A stretch of DNA of 64,000 nt, from the NCBI RefSeq assembly GCF_024748695.1, contig NZ_CP087176.1:1-64000 (forward strand), in the 5' to 3' direction. The position numbers were made by a program, and so were the translations under genes. Shown here in pieces: positions 23,598 through 32,036 of this stretch (positions are counted from its first letter, which is position 1; each line of letters starts with the position of its first letter). Under the pieces are notes generated by a model, which ran no database searches, was not told the origin of the DNA, and saw nothing but the letters and a program-made list of their open reading frames with translations. Origin of the DNA: Pseudomonas sp. B21-040 (GTDB lineage: Bacteria > Pseudomonadota > Gammaproteobacteria > Pseudomonadales > Pseudomonadaceae).

Positions 23598-25166
23598 TCA
23601 GTCTTCAAACCGGATCGGGCACTTGTCGGCCCCTTCCAGCTTCCTCAATTCGTCCACCACCTGCGGCCGCGCGCGTCGCAGGGTCAGGCTGCGATCCTGC
23701 TTGAGCAGCCGCCGCGCTTCCTGATGCAGCATTTCCACCCCTGAGTAATCGATGAAGTTGATCTGCTGCGCCTCGATCACGACGCGCGCACCGTGCAGAC
23801 GTTGCAGGCGCACTTGCAGGTAATGGCTGGCGCCGAAAAAAATCGAACCGCCCACCCGCAGAATGTCTTCATCCCCATCGCGCGAATGCTGCACGCGCGG
23901 TTGCGAGGTGCGTTTGAGGTAGAAGAACAACGAGGCGAGCACCCCGGCATAAATCGCCGTCTGCAACTCCAGCAGCAAAGTGGCGACACAGGTCAGGGCC
24001 ATGACCGCGAATTCGGCACGGCTGACGCGCAACAGGGCACGAATCCCGCGATGGTCCACCAATCCCCAGGCGATCAGCAAAATGCTGCCGGCCATGGCCG
24101 GGATCGGGATGTGGGCGATCAACCCGGCGCCGAAGATGGCGAACAGCGCGACCCACACCGCCGAGAACACCCCGGCCATGGGTGAGCAGGCGCCGGCTTC
24201 ATAGCTCAGGCCCGAGCGGGTGAAGGAGCCGGCGGACAGCGAACCGGAAAAAAACGCACCGACAATGTTGGACAAGCCCTGGGCGCGAACTTCTTGATTG
24301 GCGTCGAGCAACTGCTGGGAGCGGGCCGACAACGAGCGGGCAATCGACAGGCTGGTCACCAGCCCCAGCATGCCCACCGCCACTGCGCTCGGCAGCAAAC
24401 GCAGGATAAGGTCCAGATCCAGCGGCAGGGGGCTCAAGGGTGGCAAGCGCCCGACAAATGCGCTGACCAATTTCACATGGCCGAACATGGAGGGCCATAG
24501 CCACACCAGCAGCCCGGCGAGGACCAGCGTGATCAACAGCGTCGGCCAGCGAGGCAGCAATGATTTCAGCACCGCGCCGACAACAACCGTCGCCAGCCCC
24601 AGCGCCAACGACGGTTTATCCAGGGCGCCGAGGTGCTTGAACAGCATCAGGAAACTGTCGAGCGCCGTGGCCTGGCTGGGCAAGTCCAGGCCCAACAGGT
24701 TCGGCAACTGGCCGATGGCAATTACCACCGCCGCACCGAGGGTGAAACCCAGCACCACGGAATGCGAGACAAAATTCACCAAGGCGCCGAAACGTAACAG
24801 GCCCAACAGCCACTGGAAAACGCCGGCCAGGAGTGTCAGCAGCAAAATCAGCGTGATGTAGTCCTGTGACGCGGGGACGGCCAGAGGACTGACGCTGGCG
24901 AACAGGACAATGGAGATCGCCGCTGTAGGACCGCAGATCAAATGCCACGAGGAACCCCACAGGCAGGCGATCAACACGGGGATGATGGCCGCGTACAACC
25001 CGTATTCAGGTGGGAGACCGGCGATCAGTGCGTAGGCAATGGACTGCGGCAACGCGAGAATCGCGCCGCTGAGGCCGACGATCAGGTCACGACCAACGCT
25101 GGCGCGGGTTTGCCGGGGCAACCAACTGAGAAAGGGAAAGAGTGAATGGCGGCTGGGGAAGGCCAT
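23598..25166 (-). CDS. SulP-family anion transporter with STAS domain
   Basis: Multi-pass inner-membrane anion (sulfate or bicarbonate-type) transporter, 522 aa. The SulP core begins QTRASVGRDLIVGLSGAILALPQSIAYALIAGLPPEYGLYAAIIP. Hydrophobic helices run to about residue 400, and a cytoplasmic C-terminal STAS domain ends the protein (INFIDYSGVEMLHQEARRLL). The substrate cannot be told from sequence. The choline-sulfate genes next door make sulfate plausible but do not prove it. Confidence 0.93.
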   Translation of the reverse strand: MAFPSRHSLFPFLSWLPRQTRASVGRDLIVGLSGAILALPQSIAYALIAGLPPEYGLYAAIIPVLIACLWGSSWHLICGPTAAISIVLFASVSPLAVPASQDYITLILLLTLLAGVFQWLLGLLRFGALVNFVSHSVVLGFTLGAAVVIAIGQLPNLLGLDLPSQATALDSFLMLFKHLGALDKPSLALGLATVVVGAVLKSLLPRWPTLLITLVLAGLLVWLWPSMFGHVKLVSAFVGRLPPLSPLPLDLDLILRLLPSAVAVGMLGLVTSLSIARSLSARSQQLLDANQEVRAQGLSNIVGAFFSGSLSAGSFTRSGLSYEAGACSPMAGVFSAVWVALFAIFGAGLIAHIPIPAMAGSILLIAWGLVDHRGIRALLRVSRAEFAVMALTCVATLLLELQTAIYAGVLASLFFYLKRTSQPRVQHSRDGDEDILRVGGSIFFGASHYLQVRLQRLHGARVVIEAQQINFIDYSGVEMLHQEARRLLKQDRSLTLRRARPQVVDELRKLEGADKCPIRFED

Positions 25167-25214
25167 GGGTCCTCTCGGGTGGGTTTTTGCGCAAGGGTAG
25201 CAGGACTAGCCGCC

Positions 25215-25325
25215 GATCGTTCCCACGCTCCGCGTGGGAACGCCGCCATGGACGCTCTGCGTCCGCTTGGAGATGTGACGCGGAGCGTCACGGGATGCAT
25301 TCCCACGCAGAGCGTGGGAACGATC
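25215..25325. repeat. REPIN, GTTCCCACGC type (copy 2)
   Basis: Same architecture and outer arms as the element at 13121-13230 (GATCGTTCCCACGC and its inverse), with a related inner spacer containing GCGTCCGCTT. It lies between the SulP promoter side and the choX stop. It is non-coding. Confidence 0.92.
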
Positions 25326-25337
25326 GGTGGCGGGGGT

Positions 25338-26258
25338 TCAGAGTTTGGCTTTCACCGCCGGCAACGCATCCTTGCCATCGGCGGTTTTCACGCCATCGAG
25401 CCATTTATCCAGCACCGCTGGATTGGCCTTGATCCACGCCTTGACCGCCTCCGCATTGCTGACCTTCTTGTTCACCACCTCGGCCATGATGCTGTTCTCC
25501 ATGTCCTGGGTGAAGCTCAGGTTGGTCAGCAACTTACCCACATTCGGACAGGCTTCGGCGTAGCCCTTGCGGGTCAGGGTATGGACGCTGCCGGTGTCAC
25601 CGAAATACTTTTCGCCACCCTTGAGGTAGTGCATTTTCAACTGCACGTTCATCGGGTGCGGGGTCCAGCCGAGGAAGGTCACGAATTTCTGCTTTTTCAC
25701 GGCGCGAGACACTTCGGCCAGCATCGCCTGCTCGCTGGACTCCACCAGTTTCCATTGGCCCATGTCGAAATCATTCTTCTTGATGATTTCCTGTAGCGAG
25801 ATGTTCGCCGGGGCGCCGGAGCCAATGCCGTAGATTTTATGGTCGAACTTGTCGGCGTATTTGTTCAGGTCGGCAAAGTTATGCACACCCGCGTCCCACA
25901 CATAATCCGGAACCGCGAGGGTAAATTCGGTGCCGTCGAGGTTTTTCGCCAATTGCGTGACATCGCCGGTGGCCACGAACTTGTCGTAAAAACCCTGCTG
26001 GGCCGGCATCCAGTTACCCAGGAACACATCGACCTGGCCATCCTTCAGGCCGCCGAAGGTGATGGGCACCGCGAGGGTGTCGACTTTTGCCTTGTAGCCC
26101 ATGCCATCCAGCAAAAACCCGGTGATGGCGTTGGTCGCGGCGATGTCGCTCCAGCCTGGGTCGGCCATTTTTACCGTCTCGCAACTCTGATCGGCGAACA
26201 CCGATGCACTGCCCAGAGCCAGCAGCCCGACCGTCAGTGCTGTGGATAACTTTTGCAT
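25338..26258 (-). CDS. choX: Choline ABC transporter substrate-binding protein
   Basis: Periplasmic binding protein of the glycine betaine/choline type, 306 aa from ATG 26258. The signal peptide is MQKLSTALTVGLLALGSASVFA, followed by SCETVKMADPGWSDIAATNA, typical of ChoX-like proteins. No permease or ATPase gene is adjacent, so it must use a transporter encoded elsewhere. It follows betC by 16 bases. A DnaA box (26241-26249) lies in the signal-peptide codons. Assignment to choline rather than betaine rests on neighbours. Confidence 0.88.
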   Translation of the reverse strand: MQKLSTALTVGLLALGSASVFADQSCETVKMADPGWSDIAATNAITGFLLDGMGYKAKVDTLAVPITFGGLKDGQVDVFLGNWMPAQQGFYDKFVATGDVTQLAKNLDGTEFTLAVPDYVWDAGVHNFADLNKYADKFDHKIYGIGSGAPANISLQEIIKKNDFDMGQWKLVESSEQAMLAEVSRAVKKQKFVTFLGWTPHPMNVQLKMHYLKGGEKYFGDTGSVHTLTRKGYAEACPNVGKLLTNLSFTQDMENSIMAEVVNKKVSNAEAVKAWIKANPAVLDKWLDGVKTADGKDALPAVKAKL

Positions 26259-26302
26259 GGACTTCCCCTTGAGATTATTGGTTTTGGCAGGGTTGTGGAT
26301 AA
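26241..26302 (-). promoter_or_regulatory. Two DnaA boxes at the betC-choX junction
   Basis: TGTGGATAA occurs at 26241-26249 (early choX) and 26294-26302 (end of betC), both oriented on the minus strand and 53 bases apart. Both are exact matches to the reverse of TTATCCACA. Confidence 0.6.
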
Positions 26303-27789
26303 CGTGCTTTGCGCTCCAGATCATCGAGGTCGATGTGGTTGCGCATGTACTGCTGACTGGCGTCGACCAGCGGCTGGTGATCCCAGCTCTTCAGCTTGCC
26401 GAGGGTCAGCGCATCGGCAACGAAACGCCGGCGTCGCTGGCTGGCGAGCACCTGTTGGTGAATCGCCGGGATGTTCCATTTGGCCCGGGCTTCGGCAAGA
26501 AATTCTTCGAAAAGCGAACGATGTTGTGGTGACTGGCTGAGTTCTTCCTGTTCTCGCGGATCGTTGTGTACGTCGAAGAGCAGGCAAGGGTCGTCTTCGC
26601 TGTAGATGAATTTGTAGGCGCCGCGACGGATCATCATCAATGGACTGATGGTGCCTTCGGCCATGTATTCGCCGAACACTTCGTCGTGACCGCCCTGCCC
26701 TTGCAGGTGCGAAACCAGCGAACGACCGTCTAGCGGCAAGCCAGGTTCCAGTGAGCCGCCAGCCAGTTCTACGAAGGTGGGCAGCAGATCGGCGGTGGAA
26801 ACAGCCGCGCTGACTCGCCCTGGCCCGAACTGCCCTGGCGCATTGATCAGCAGCGGTACTCGCGCAGCCATTTCGTACCAGTGCATTTTGTACCAGAGCC
26901 CGCGTTCGCCGAGCATGTCGCCATGGTCACCGGAGAAGACAATAATCGTGTCATCGATCAGCCCTGTTTCTTCAAGCGTTTGCAGGAGTTTGCCGACGTT
27001 GCTGTCGATATAGCTGCAAGCACCAAAGTAGGCGCGGCGCGCATCGCGAATTTTATCCACAGGCAATGGCTTGTCCCACAGGTCGTAAACCTTGAGCAAG
27101 CGCTGGGCGTGCGGATCGAGTTCTGTCTGCGCCGGTGTTTCGGGCAGCGGGATGTCGGCGTCGTCGTACATATCCCAAAAAGCCTTGGGAATCGTGTACG
27201 GATCGTGTGGGTGGGTCATCGAAACGGTCAGGCAGAACGGTTGGTCGCCGTCTTCGCGGATGTGGTCGAACAAGTATTGCTGGGCCTTGAACACCACTTC
27301 CTCATCGAAATCCAGCTGATTGGTGCGCACGCACGGCCCGGCTTGCAGCACCGACGACATGTTGTGATACCAGCTCGGACGCACGTCCGGTTCATCCCAA
27401 TTCACTGCCCAGCCGTAATCAGCCGGGTAAATATCGCTGGTCAGGCGCTCTTCGTAGCCGTGGAGTTGGTCCGGGCCGCAAAAGTGCATTTTGCCGGACA
27501 GCGCCGTGCGATAACCGAGTCGACGCAGGTAGTGGGCATAGGTCGGCACATCGGCGGGGAAATCGGCCGCGTTGTCGTAGGCGCCGATCTTGCTCGGCAA
27601 CTGGCCGCTGACCAGGGTAAAACGCGATGGTGCGCACAGGGGGCTGTTGCAATAGGCGGCATCGAACACCACGCCTTCGGCGGCGAGGCGGCTCAGGTTC
27701 GGCAGTTTGATGGGCGAAGGACCGTAGAACGGCAACATTGGCGCGGCCATTTGATCGGCCATGATGAAAAGAATGTTCTTGCGCTTCAT
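26275..27789 (-). CDS. betC: Choline sulfatase
   Basis: Type I sulfatase cleaving choline-O-sulfate to choline and sulfate, 504 aa from ATG 27789 (MKRKNILFIMADQ). The modification motif CAPSR (Cys converted to formylglycine) lies in NSPLCAPSRFTLVSG, and metal ligands are in MADQ and FSGDHGDMLGE. It is cotranscribed with choX and divergent from the LysR gene at 27905, the standard choline-sulfate module. It contains a DnaA box at 27053-27061. Confidence 0.95.
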   Translation of the reverse strand: MKRKNILFIMADQMAAPMLPFYGPSPIKLPNLSRLAAEGVVFDAAYCNSPLCAPSRFTLVSGQLPSKIGAYDNAADFPADVPTYAHYLRRLGYRTALSGKMHFCGPDQLHGYEERLTSDIYPADYGWAVNWDEPDVRPSWYHNMSSVLQAGPCVRTNQLDFDEEVVFKAQQYLFDHIREDGDQPFCLTVSMTHPHDPYTIPKAFWDMYDDADIPLPETPAQTELDPHAQRLLKVYDLWDKPLPVDKIRDARRAYFGACSYIDSNVGKLLQTLEETGLIDDTIIVFSGDHGDMLGERGLWYKMHWYEMAARVPLLINAPGQFGPGRVSAAVSTADLLPTFVELAGGSLEPGLPLDGRSLVSHLQGQGGHDEVFGEYMAEGTISPLMMIRRGAYKFIYSEDDPCLLFDVHNDPREQEELSQSPQHRSLFEEFLAEARAKWNIPAIHQQVLASQRRRRFVADALTLGKLKSWDHQPLVDASQQYMRNHIDLDDLERKARYPQPCQNQ

Positions 27790-27791
27790 GT

Positions 27792-27837
27792 GATCGCGGC
27801 ATTCCATAGTGAATATTTATGCGAGAGTGCTGCGATC
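27792..27837. promoter_or_regulatory. Candidate operator between betC and its LysR regulator
   Basis: The 115-base divergent spacer holds an inverted repeat GATCGCGGCA (27792-27801) / TGCTGCGATC (27828-27837), 9 of 10 positions paired. Nested inside is ATTC-N6-GAAT (27801-27814), a LysR-type dyad. It starts at the betC ATG, so it would suit control of betC by the adjacent regulator. Binding is inferred only. Confidence 0.5.
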
Positions 27838-27904
27838 GAGCATGTAACCCATGCACATTGTTGGTAAAGCCCACGCCAGGCAATGACTAGGATTAGCACA
27901 GCTT

Positions 27905-28855
27905 ATGTATGACGCCCTTGGTGACTTGTCGTTGGACCTGCTGCGGGCCTTTGAAGCGGCGGCCCGCCATCGCAGCTTTACCGCTGCGGCGGTGGAGCTT
28001 GGCACGACGCAGCCGGCGGTCAGCCAGCAGATCAAACGGTTGGAGGAGCAACTCGCCACGCGGCTGTTCGACCGCATCTACCGAGGTATCGAACTGACCG
28101 AGGCCGGGGCCATACTTTTTGATCAGGTTCAGCTCGGTTTGCAGAATATCGACGCAGGATTGAGCGCAATCAGCGCACAACAGCAACATGAAGTGTTGCA
28201 AGTGGCGACCGACTTTGCCTTCGCCGCGTACTGGCTGATGCCACGTCTGCACCGCTTCCATGCCGCCAATCCGCACGTCGATGTGAGCCTGGTCACCAGC
28301 GAGCGCAGTCACAACATGCTGCGCACGGATATCGATGTGGCGGTGTTGTTTGGCGATGGGCGTTTCAAACAGGGTGAAAGCCATTGGCTGTTCAGCGAAG
28401 AAGTCTTTCCGGTGTGCAGCCCGCTGTTGCTCAAGGATCGGCCCCTGCCCTTGCCGGCCAAGTCGCTGCTGGAATTTCCCTTGCTGCACTTGCGGGGAGA
28501 ACACAGCAGCAACTGGTTCGACTGGAGCGGTGTATTTCGTCAATTGGGGATAACTTCGGCGCCGGCGCCGGGGCAGCTGCGCTTCGACAATTACACGCTG
28601 CTGATTCAAGCGGCGATTGGCGGCCAGGGCGTGGCGATCGGCTGGCGGCACCTTGTGGATAACTTGCTGGCGCAGGGTTTGTTGTGTCGTCCCGTCGCGG
28701 AATCGGCGATGTCCAGCCTCGGCTATTACGTGGTCGTGCCCCAGCGCAAACGGCGCGGGGCGTTGATTCAACAGTTTGTGGACTGGTTGATGGCCGAGCA
28801 GGCCAGCAGCGCGCAATCGCTCAATGGCCTGGCGCTGCCTTCCATCGCTATTTAG
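27905..28855 (+). CDS. LysR-family regulator of choline-sulfate utilisation
   Basis: Transcription factor, 316 aa. The N-terminal winged helix-turn-helix is LLRAFEAAARHRSFTAAAVELGTTQPAVSQQIKRLEEQL, and a LysR substrate-binding domain covers about 95-300. Divergent orientation from betC-choX is the basis for the assigned target. The ligand is probably choline sulfate or choline (inference). Its stop overlaps that of the convergent gene at 28848 by 8 bases. A DnaA box lies at 28654-28662. Confidence 0.92.
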   Translation: MYDALGDLSLDLLRAFEAAARHRSFTAAAVELGTTQPAVSQQIKRLEEQLATRLFDRIYRGIELTEAGAILFDQVQLGLQNIDAGLSAISAQQQHEVLQVATDFAFAAYWLMPRLHRFHAANPHVDVSLVTSERSHNMLRTDIDVAVLFGDGRFKQGESHWLFSEEVFPVCSPLLLKDRPLPLPAKSLLEFPLLHLRGEHSSNWFDWSGVFRQLGITSAPAPGQLRFDNYTLLIQAAIGGQGVAIGWRHLVDNLLAQGLLCRPVAESAMSSLGYYVVVPQRKRRGALIQQFVDWLMAEQASSAQSLNGLALPSIAI

Positions 28856-29513
28856 GATCCGTGGCGATGAAGTTCACGTGTTCACGGATGTGCAGGTTCA
28901 GCTTTAGCTCATCGGCGATGCCCACCGCGACCCGGTTCAGACGCTCCAGCGGTTCGGCCAGCCCCGGCTCCAGATGGCTGGAGACATGGCTGAAATGTTC
29001 GATGCTCAACCCGGGCACCCCGCGTGGCGCATTCACCAGGGTCCACTTCAAGGCACTGGCTTGTAGCGACTCGCGGATTTCTTCGGCGGCGTGGAGTTGC
29101 AGCTGATCCTCTGTTTCTGAATCATCCAGCACTTCAAAATCGCCCACCAGAAACAGCCGGTGCACCCCGGCGGCTTGCATGCCGTCGATCAGTGCATCCA
29201 CCGCCAGCACTTGTTCGACCGGGCCCACCACGATGGTTTTTTCCACGTATTCGCTGTTGAAAGGCAACCCGGGTGCGTCTAACAGGCAGATGACGGCCGA
29301 GCAGCCCGCCACACTTTGTTTAACGCGTTGTGCCTCGAACAGGTCACCGGTTTTAGTTCGTAGGCCCGGGCGCGGTGCCAGCGCCGTCAGGTCATCCAGA
29401 ATGGCGATCACTTCATGTTGGCGGCGCAGCATTTGCGCAATCAGCGCACTGCCCAAGCTACTCATGGCACCATAAAGCACTACTTTGACCACCGGGGTTT
29501 CCGCGTTTTTCAT
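28848..29513 (-). CDS. NAD(P)-binding, NmrA/SDR-like protein
   Basis: Predicted cytosolic 221-aa protein with an N-terminal Rossmann fold: VVLYGAMSSLGSALIAQML is a GxxGxxG-like loop in which the first Gly region is degenerate, followed by the acidic AILDD. It resembles NAD(P)H-binding NmrA/YwnB-type proteins. Catalytic Tyr-x-x-x-Lys is not evident, so enzymatic activity is uncertain. It stands alone between the LysR gene (convergent) and a divergent dioxygenase-like gene. Confidence 0.75.
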   Translation of the reverse strand: MKNAETPVVKVVLYGAMSSLGSALIAQMLRRQHEVIAILDDLTALAPRPGLRTKTGDLFEAQRVKQSVAGCSAVICLLDAPGLPFNSEYVEKTIVVGPVEQVLAVDALIDGMQAAGVHRLFLVGDFEVLDDSETEDQLQLHAAEEIRESLQASALKWTLVNAPRGVPGLSIEHFSHVSSHLEPGLAEPLERLNRVAVGIADELKLNLHIREHVNFIATDPK

Positions 29514-29596
29514 GGCTGAGACTCCTCCTCCATTGAGTATATGACGTGTGACCTGCGGGGATCGTCGAGGGTTCGAACAGGATTTGAGGGATTCAG

Positions 29597-29923
29597 ATGC
29601 AACCGATCAAGGGTTATCACGCCCACGTTTATTTCGATGCCGGGACGGTCGACCAGGCACGGGCCTTGTGCGAGCAGGCGGCGCAGTTGTTCCCGCTGAA
29701 GATGGGCCGCGTGCATGAACGCCTGGTCGGCCCGCACCCGGACTGGAGCTGCCAATTGGCGTTCGGCCCCGAACTCATCGGCGATGTATTGCCGTGGCTG
29801 GCCCTCAACCGCAAGGGGCTGGTGGTGTTCCTGCACCCGGACACCGGCGACGACTTGCTCGACCACACCGAGCACGCGATCTGGATGGGTGCAATCCGGC
29901 CGCTGGATCTGTCTATTTTTTGA
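29597..29923 (+). CDS. DOPA 4,5-dioxygenase family protein
   Basis: A 108-aa protein with the family signature IKGYHAHVYFDAGT near the N terminus and VFLHPDTGDDLLDHTEHAIWMG near the C terminus. Conserved His residues (YHAHVYF, FLHP, DHTEHAIW) could hold a metal. Fungal relatives cleave DOPA, but the bacterial role is not established. The stop is adjacent to the end of the convergent GFA gene. Confidence 0.85.
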   Translation: MQPIKGYHAHVYFDAGTVDQARALCEQAAQLFPLKMGRVHERLVGPHPDWSCQLAFGPELIGDVLPWLALNRKGLVVFLHPDTGDDLLDHTEHAIWMGAIRPLDLSIF

Positions 29924-30325
29924 TCAGAGGCTTTCTTCGGCTTCGCCCGGCAAGTGCTCGTCCAGGTGCAACCAGGGCAAGCGGCTGTCCATCCAGATAT
30001 GCCGCTCGGCCGGGGCCTGCTCCGGGTGGTCGAGGGTGGCGATGGTCAGGTCGATGCTCTGCGGGCTGAGACGGGTCATAAACGCGAGTTGCGCCCCACA
30101 ATTCGGGCAGAAGTAACGTACGCCGGTTGTTGAAGAATCGTACTGCGTCGGTGTGCCTTTCACCCATTCAAACGCCGATGTCGGCACAGTGATCCAGGTG
30201 GTCACGATCCCGCCGCTGACCCTTCGGCAAATCGAACAATGACAGTGGGCGATGTCGTGCAGCGGCCCGCTGAATTGGTAGCGTATGTGTCCGCAGTGGC
30301 ATCCGCCTGTATGAATTTCACCCAT
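29924..30325 (-). CDS. GFA (glutathione-dependent formaldehyde-activating) family protein
   Basis: A 133-aa zinc protein of the GFA/CENP-V fold. The zinc cysteines appear as CHCGHIRYQF, CHCSICRR and FCPNCGAQ. A strong ribosome-binding site (GGAGGCG) precedes the ATG on the minus strand. Family members are often annotated as formaldehyde-activating enzymes, but for most, including this one, the substrate is unproven. Confidence 0.9.
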   Translation of the reverse strand: MGEIHTGGCHCGHIRYQFSGPLHDIAHCHCSICRRVSGGIVTTWITVPTSAFEWVKGTPTQYDSSTTGVRYFCPNCGAQLAFMTRLSPQSIDLTIATLDHPEQAPAERHIWMDSRLPWLHLDEHLPGEAEESL

Positions 30326-30643
30326 ATTTCGCCTCCTGCCCCGTATTCAGGGGCTTTGAACCCGTCCGACGACCGGTCGCACATCCGCGCAAAGCTTTCA
30401 TCGGCGAAAGCTGGCTGAAAGCTTCCCCGATTAGGATCGCCCCACTGCCGGCAACAGACCGGTTGGCCAATGAGTGTTTTATCGCTCGCACGGCCCATTT
30501 AACAACAACAATGGTGATCCTGATGTTCTCTGCTACCCGCCGCTTCGCTGTCACTCCGTCCGTACGCCTCGTGCTCCCCGTTCTGCGCTGACCCCACCCG
30601 GTTCGCCCATTTCCCCTCGCCGCGCTACGCCTGGAGTATTCCC
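30326..30643. other. Intergenic region upstream of the citrate transporter
   Basis: It holds the GFA promoter side on the left and the CitMHS leader on the right. A direct repeat GAAAGCT-N4-GAAAGCT lies near 30404-30421. A 26-codon open frame (30511-30591) is the only coding candidate. No recognised riboswitch or sigma-54 element is seen. Confidence 0.5.
30511..30591 (+). CDS. Possible leader peptide upstream of the citrate transporter
   Basis: A 26-codon frame starting ATGGTGATCCTGATG and ending TGA, 52 bases before the CitMHS start. The peptide begins MVILMFSATRRFAV and ends VRLVLPVLR, so it is rich in Val, Leu and Arg. There are two in-frame ATGs but no strong Shine-Dalgarno. It could be a regulatory leader ORF or chance. 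No family is recognised. Confidence 0.3.
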   Translation: MVILMFSATRRFAVTPSVRLVLPVLR

Positions 30644-31951
30644 ATGCTGACTTTCCTTGGCTTTGCCATGGTCATCACGTTCATGTTCCTGATCATGACC
30701 AAGCGCCTGTCCGCGCTGATCGCCCTGATCATCATCCCGATCCTCTTCGCCCTGTTCGGCGGTTTTGCACCGAAGATCGGTCCGATGATGCTCGAAGGCA
30801 TCACCAAGCTCGCGCCGACCGGTGTGATGCTGATGTTCGCCATTCTGTACTTCGCCCTGATGATCGACTCCGGCCTGTTCGACCCGGCCGTGCGCAAGAT
30901 CCTCAAACTGGTCAAGGGCGACCCGTTGAAAGTTTCGGTCGGCACCGCCGTTCTGGCGCTCGTTGTTTCCCTCGATGGTGACGGCGCGACCACTTATATG
31001 ATCTGCGTGGCCGCGATGCTGCCGCTCTACAGCCGCATCGGCATGAGCCCGCGGATCATGGCCGGTCTGATCATCCTCGCCGGTGGCGTGATGAACATGA
31101 CCCCGTGGGGTGGCCCGACCGCCCGTGCGGCCAGTGCACTGCATGTGGACCCGTCCGATATTTTCGTACCGATGATTCCAGCCATGCTGGCCGGTGTGGT
31201 GGCGATCCTGGCGATTGCCTACTTCTACGGTAAGCGTGAGCGTGCTCGCCTGGGTGAGTTGCACCTGATCGGCGATGAAATCGACCACAGTGAAATCAGC
31301 GTTTCGCAGTTCCCGGATGCGCGTCGTCCGAAGCTGATCTGGTTCAACGGCCTCCTGACCCTGGCGCTGATGTGCACCCTGATCGCCGGCCTGTTGCCGC
31401 TGCCGGTGCTGTTCATGGTGGCGTTCAGTATCGCGATGATCGTTAACTACCCATGTCTGCAACAGCAGAAGGATCGCATTGCGGCCCACGCTGGTAGCGT
31501 TCTATCGGTGGTCGGCCTGATCTTCGCGGCCGGTATCTTTACCGGTATCCTGACCGGCACCGGTATGGTCGATGCGATGTCCAAGAGCCTGTTGGCGGTC
31601 ATCCCTGAATTCCTCGGTCCGTACCTGGCAGTCATTACTGCGCTGGTGAGCATGCCGTTCACGTTTTTCATGTCGAACGACGCATTTTATTACGGCGTGT
31701 TACCAGTACTTGCCGAAGCCGCCAGTCATTACGGTATAACCGCAGTTGAAATGGCACGTGCCTCGATCGTCGGTCAGCCCGTCCACTTGCTGAGCCCGCT
31801 GGTACCATCGACCTACTTGTTGGTGGCACTGGCCGGTATCGAATTCGGTGACCATCAGCGCTTTACCCTGAAATGGGCAGTGTTGGTGTGCATGTGCATA
31901 CTGGTTGCAGCGTTGCTGATGGGGATCTTTCCGCTCTTCAGCACTCTATAA
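30644..31951 (+). CDS. CitMHS-family citrate:H+ symporter
   Basis: Inner-membrane transporter of metal-citrate complexes, 435 aa with about 11-12 hydrophobic segments, starting MLTFLGFAMVITFMFLIMTK. Family blocks include SLDGDGATTYMICVAA and GGVMNMTPWGGPTARAA. A GGAG site 8 bases before the ATG supports the start. The metal preference (Mg2+ or Ca2+ citrate) cannot be read from sequence. terC follows after 85 bases with a hairpin between. Confidence 0.92.
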   Translation: MLTFLGFAMVITFMFLIMTKRLSALIALIIIPILFALFGGFAPKIGPMMLEGITKLAPTGVMLMFAILYFALMIDSGLFDPAVRKILKLVKGDPLKVSVGTAVLALVVSLDGDGATTYMICVAAMLPLYSRIGMSPRIMAGLIILAGGVMNMTPWGGPTARAASALHVDPSDIFVPMIPAMLAGVVAILAIAYFYGKRERARLGELHLIGDEIDHSEISVSQFPDARRPKLIWFNGLLTLALMCTLIAGLLPLPVLFMVAFSIAMIVNYPCLQQQKDRIAAHAGSVLSVVGLIFAAGIFTGILTGTGMVDAMSKSLLAVIPEFLGPYLAVITALVSMPFTFFMSNDAFYYGVLPVLAEAASHYGITAVEMARASIVGQPVHLLSPLVPSTYLLVALAGIEFGDHQRFTLKWAVLVCMCILVAALLMGIFPLFSTL

Positions 31952-31966
31952 GCCCAAGACTCACCA

Positions 31967-32013
31967 CAACGGGTCCCGGCTTCGCGGTTTGAAGCCTGGG
32001 CCCGTTGCGGTTT
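31967..32013 (+). terminator. Terminator-like hairpin after the citrate transporter
   Basis: The 17-base arms CAACGGGTCCCGGCTTC (31967-31983) and GAAGCCTGGGCCCGTTG (31991-32007) pair at 15 positions around a 7-base loop. The downstream U tract is only three bases after CGG, so termination may be partial or factor-assisted. It lies between the CitMHS and terC genes. Confidence 0.6.
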
Positions 32014-32036
32014 AACAATCGCTCAAAGGAATACAC

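Noticed and set aside
31952..32036. Mn-sensing yybP-ykoY riboswitch before terC
   Set aside because: The spacer is only 85 bases, is largely filled by the citrate-transporter hairpin, and shows none of the conserved riboswitch sequence blocks.
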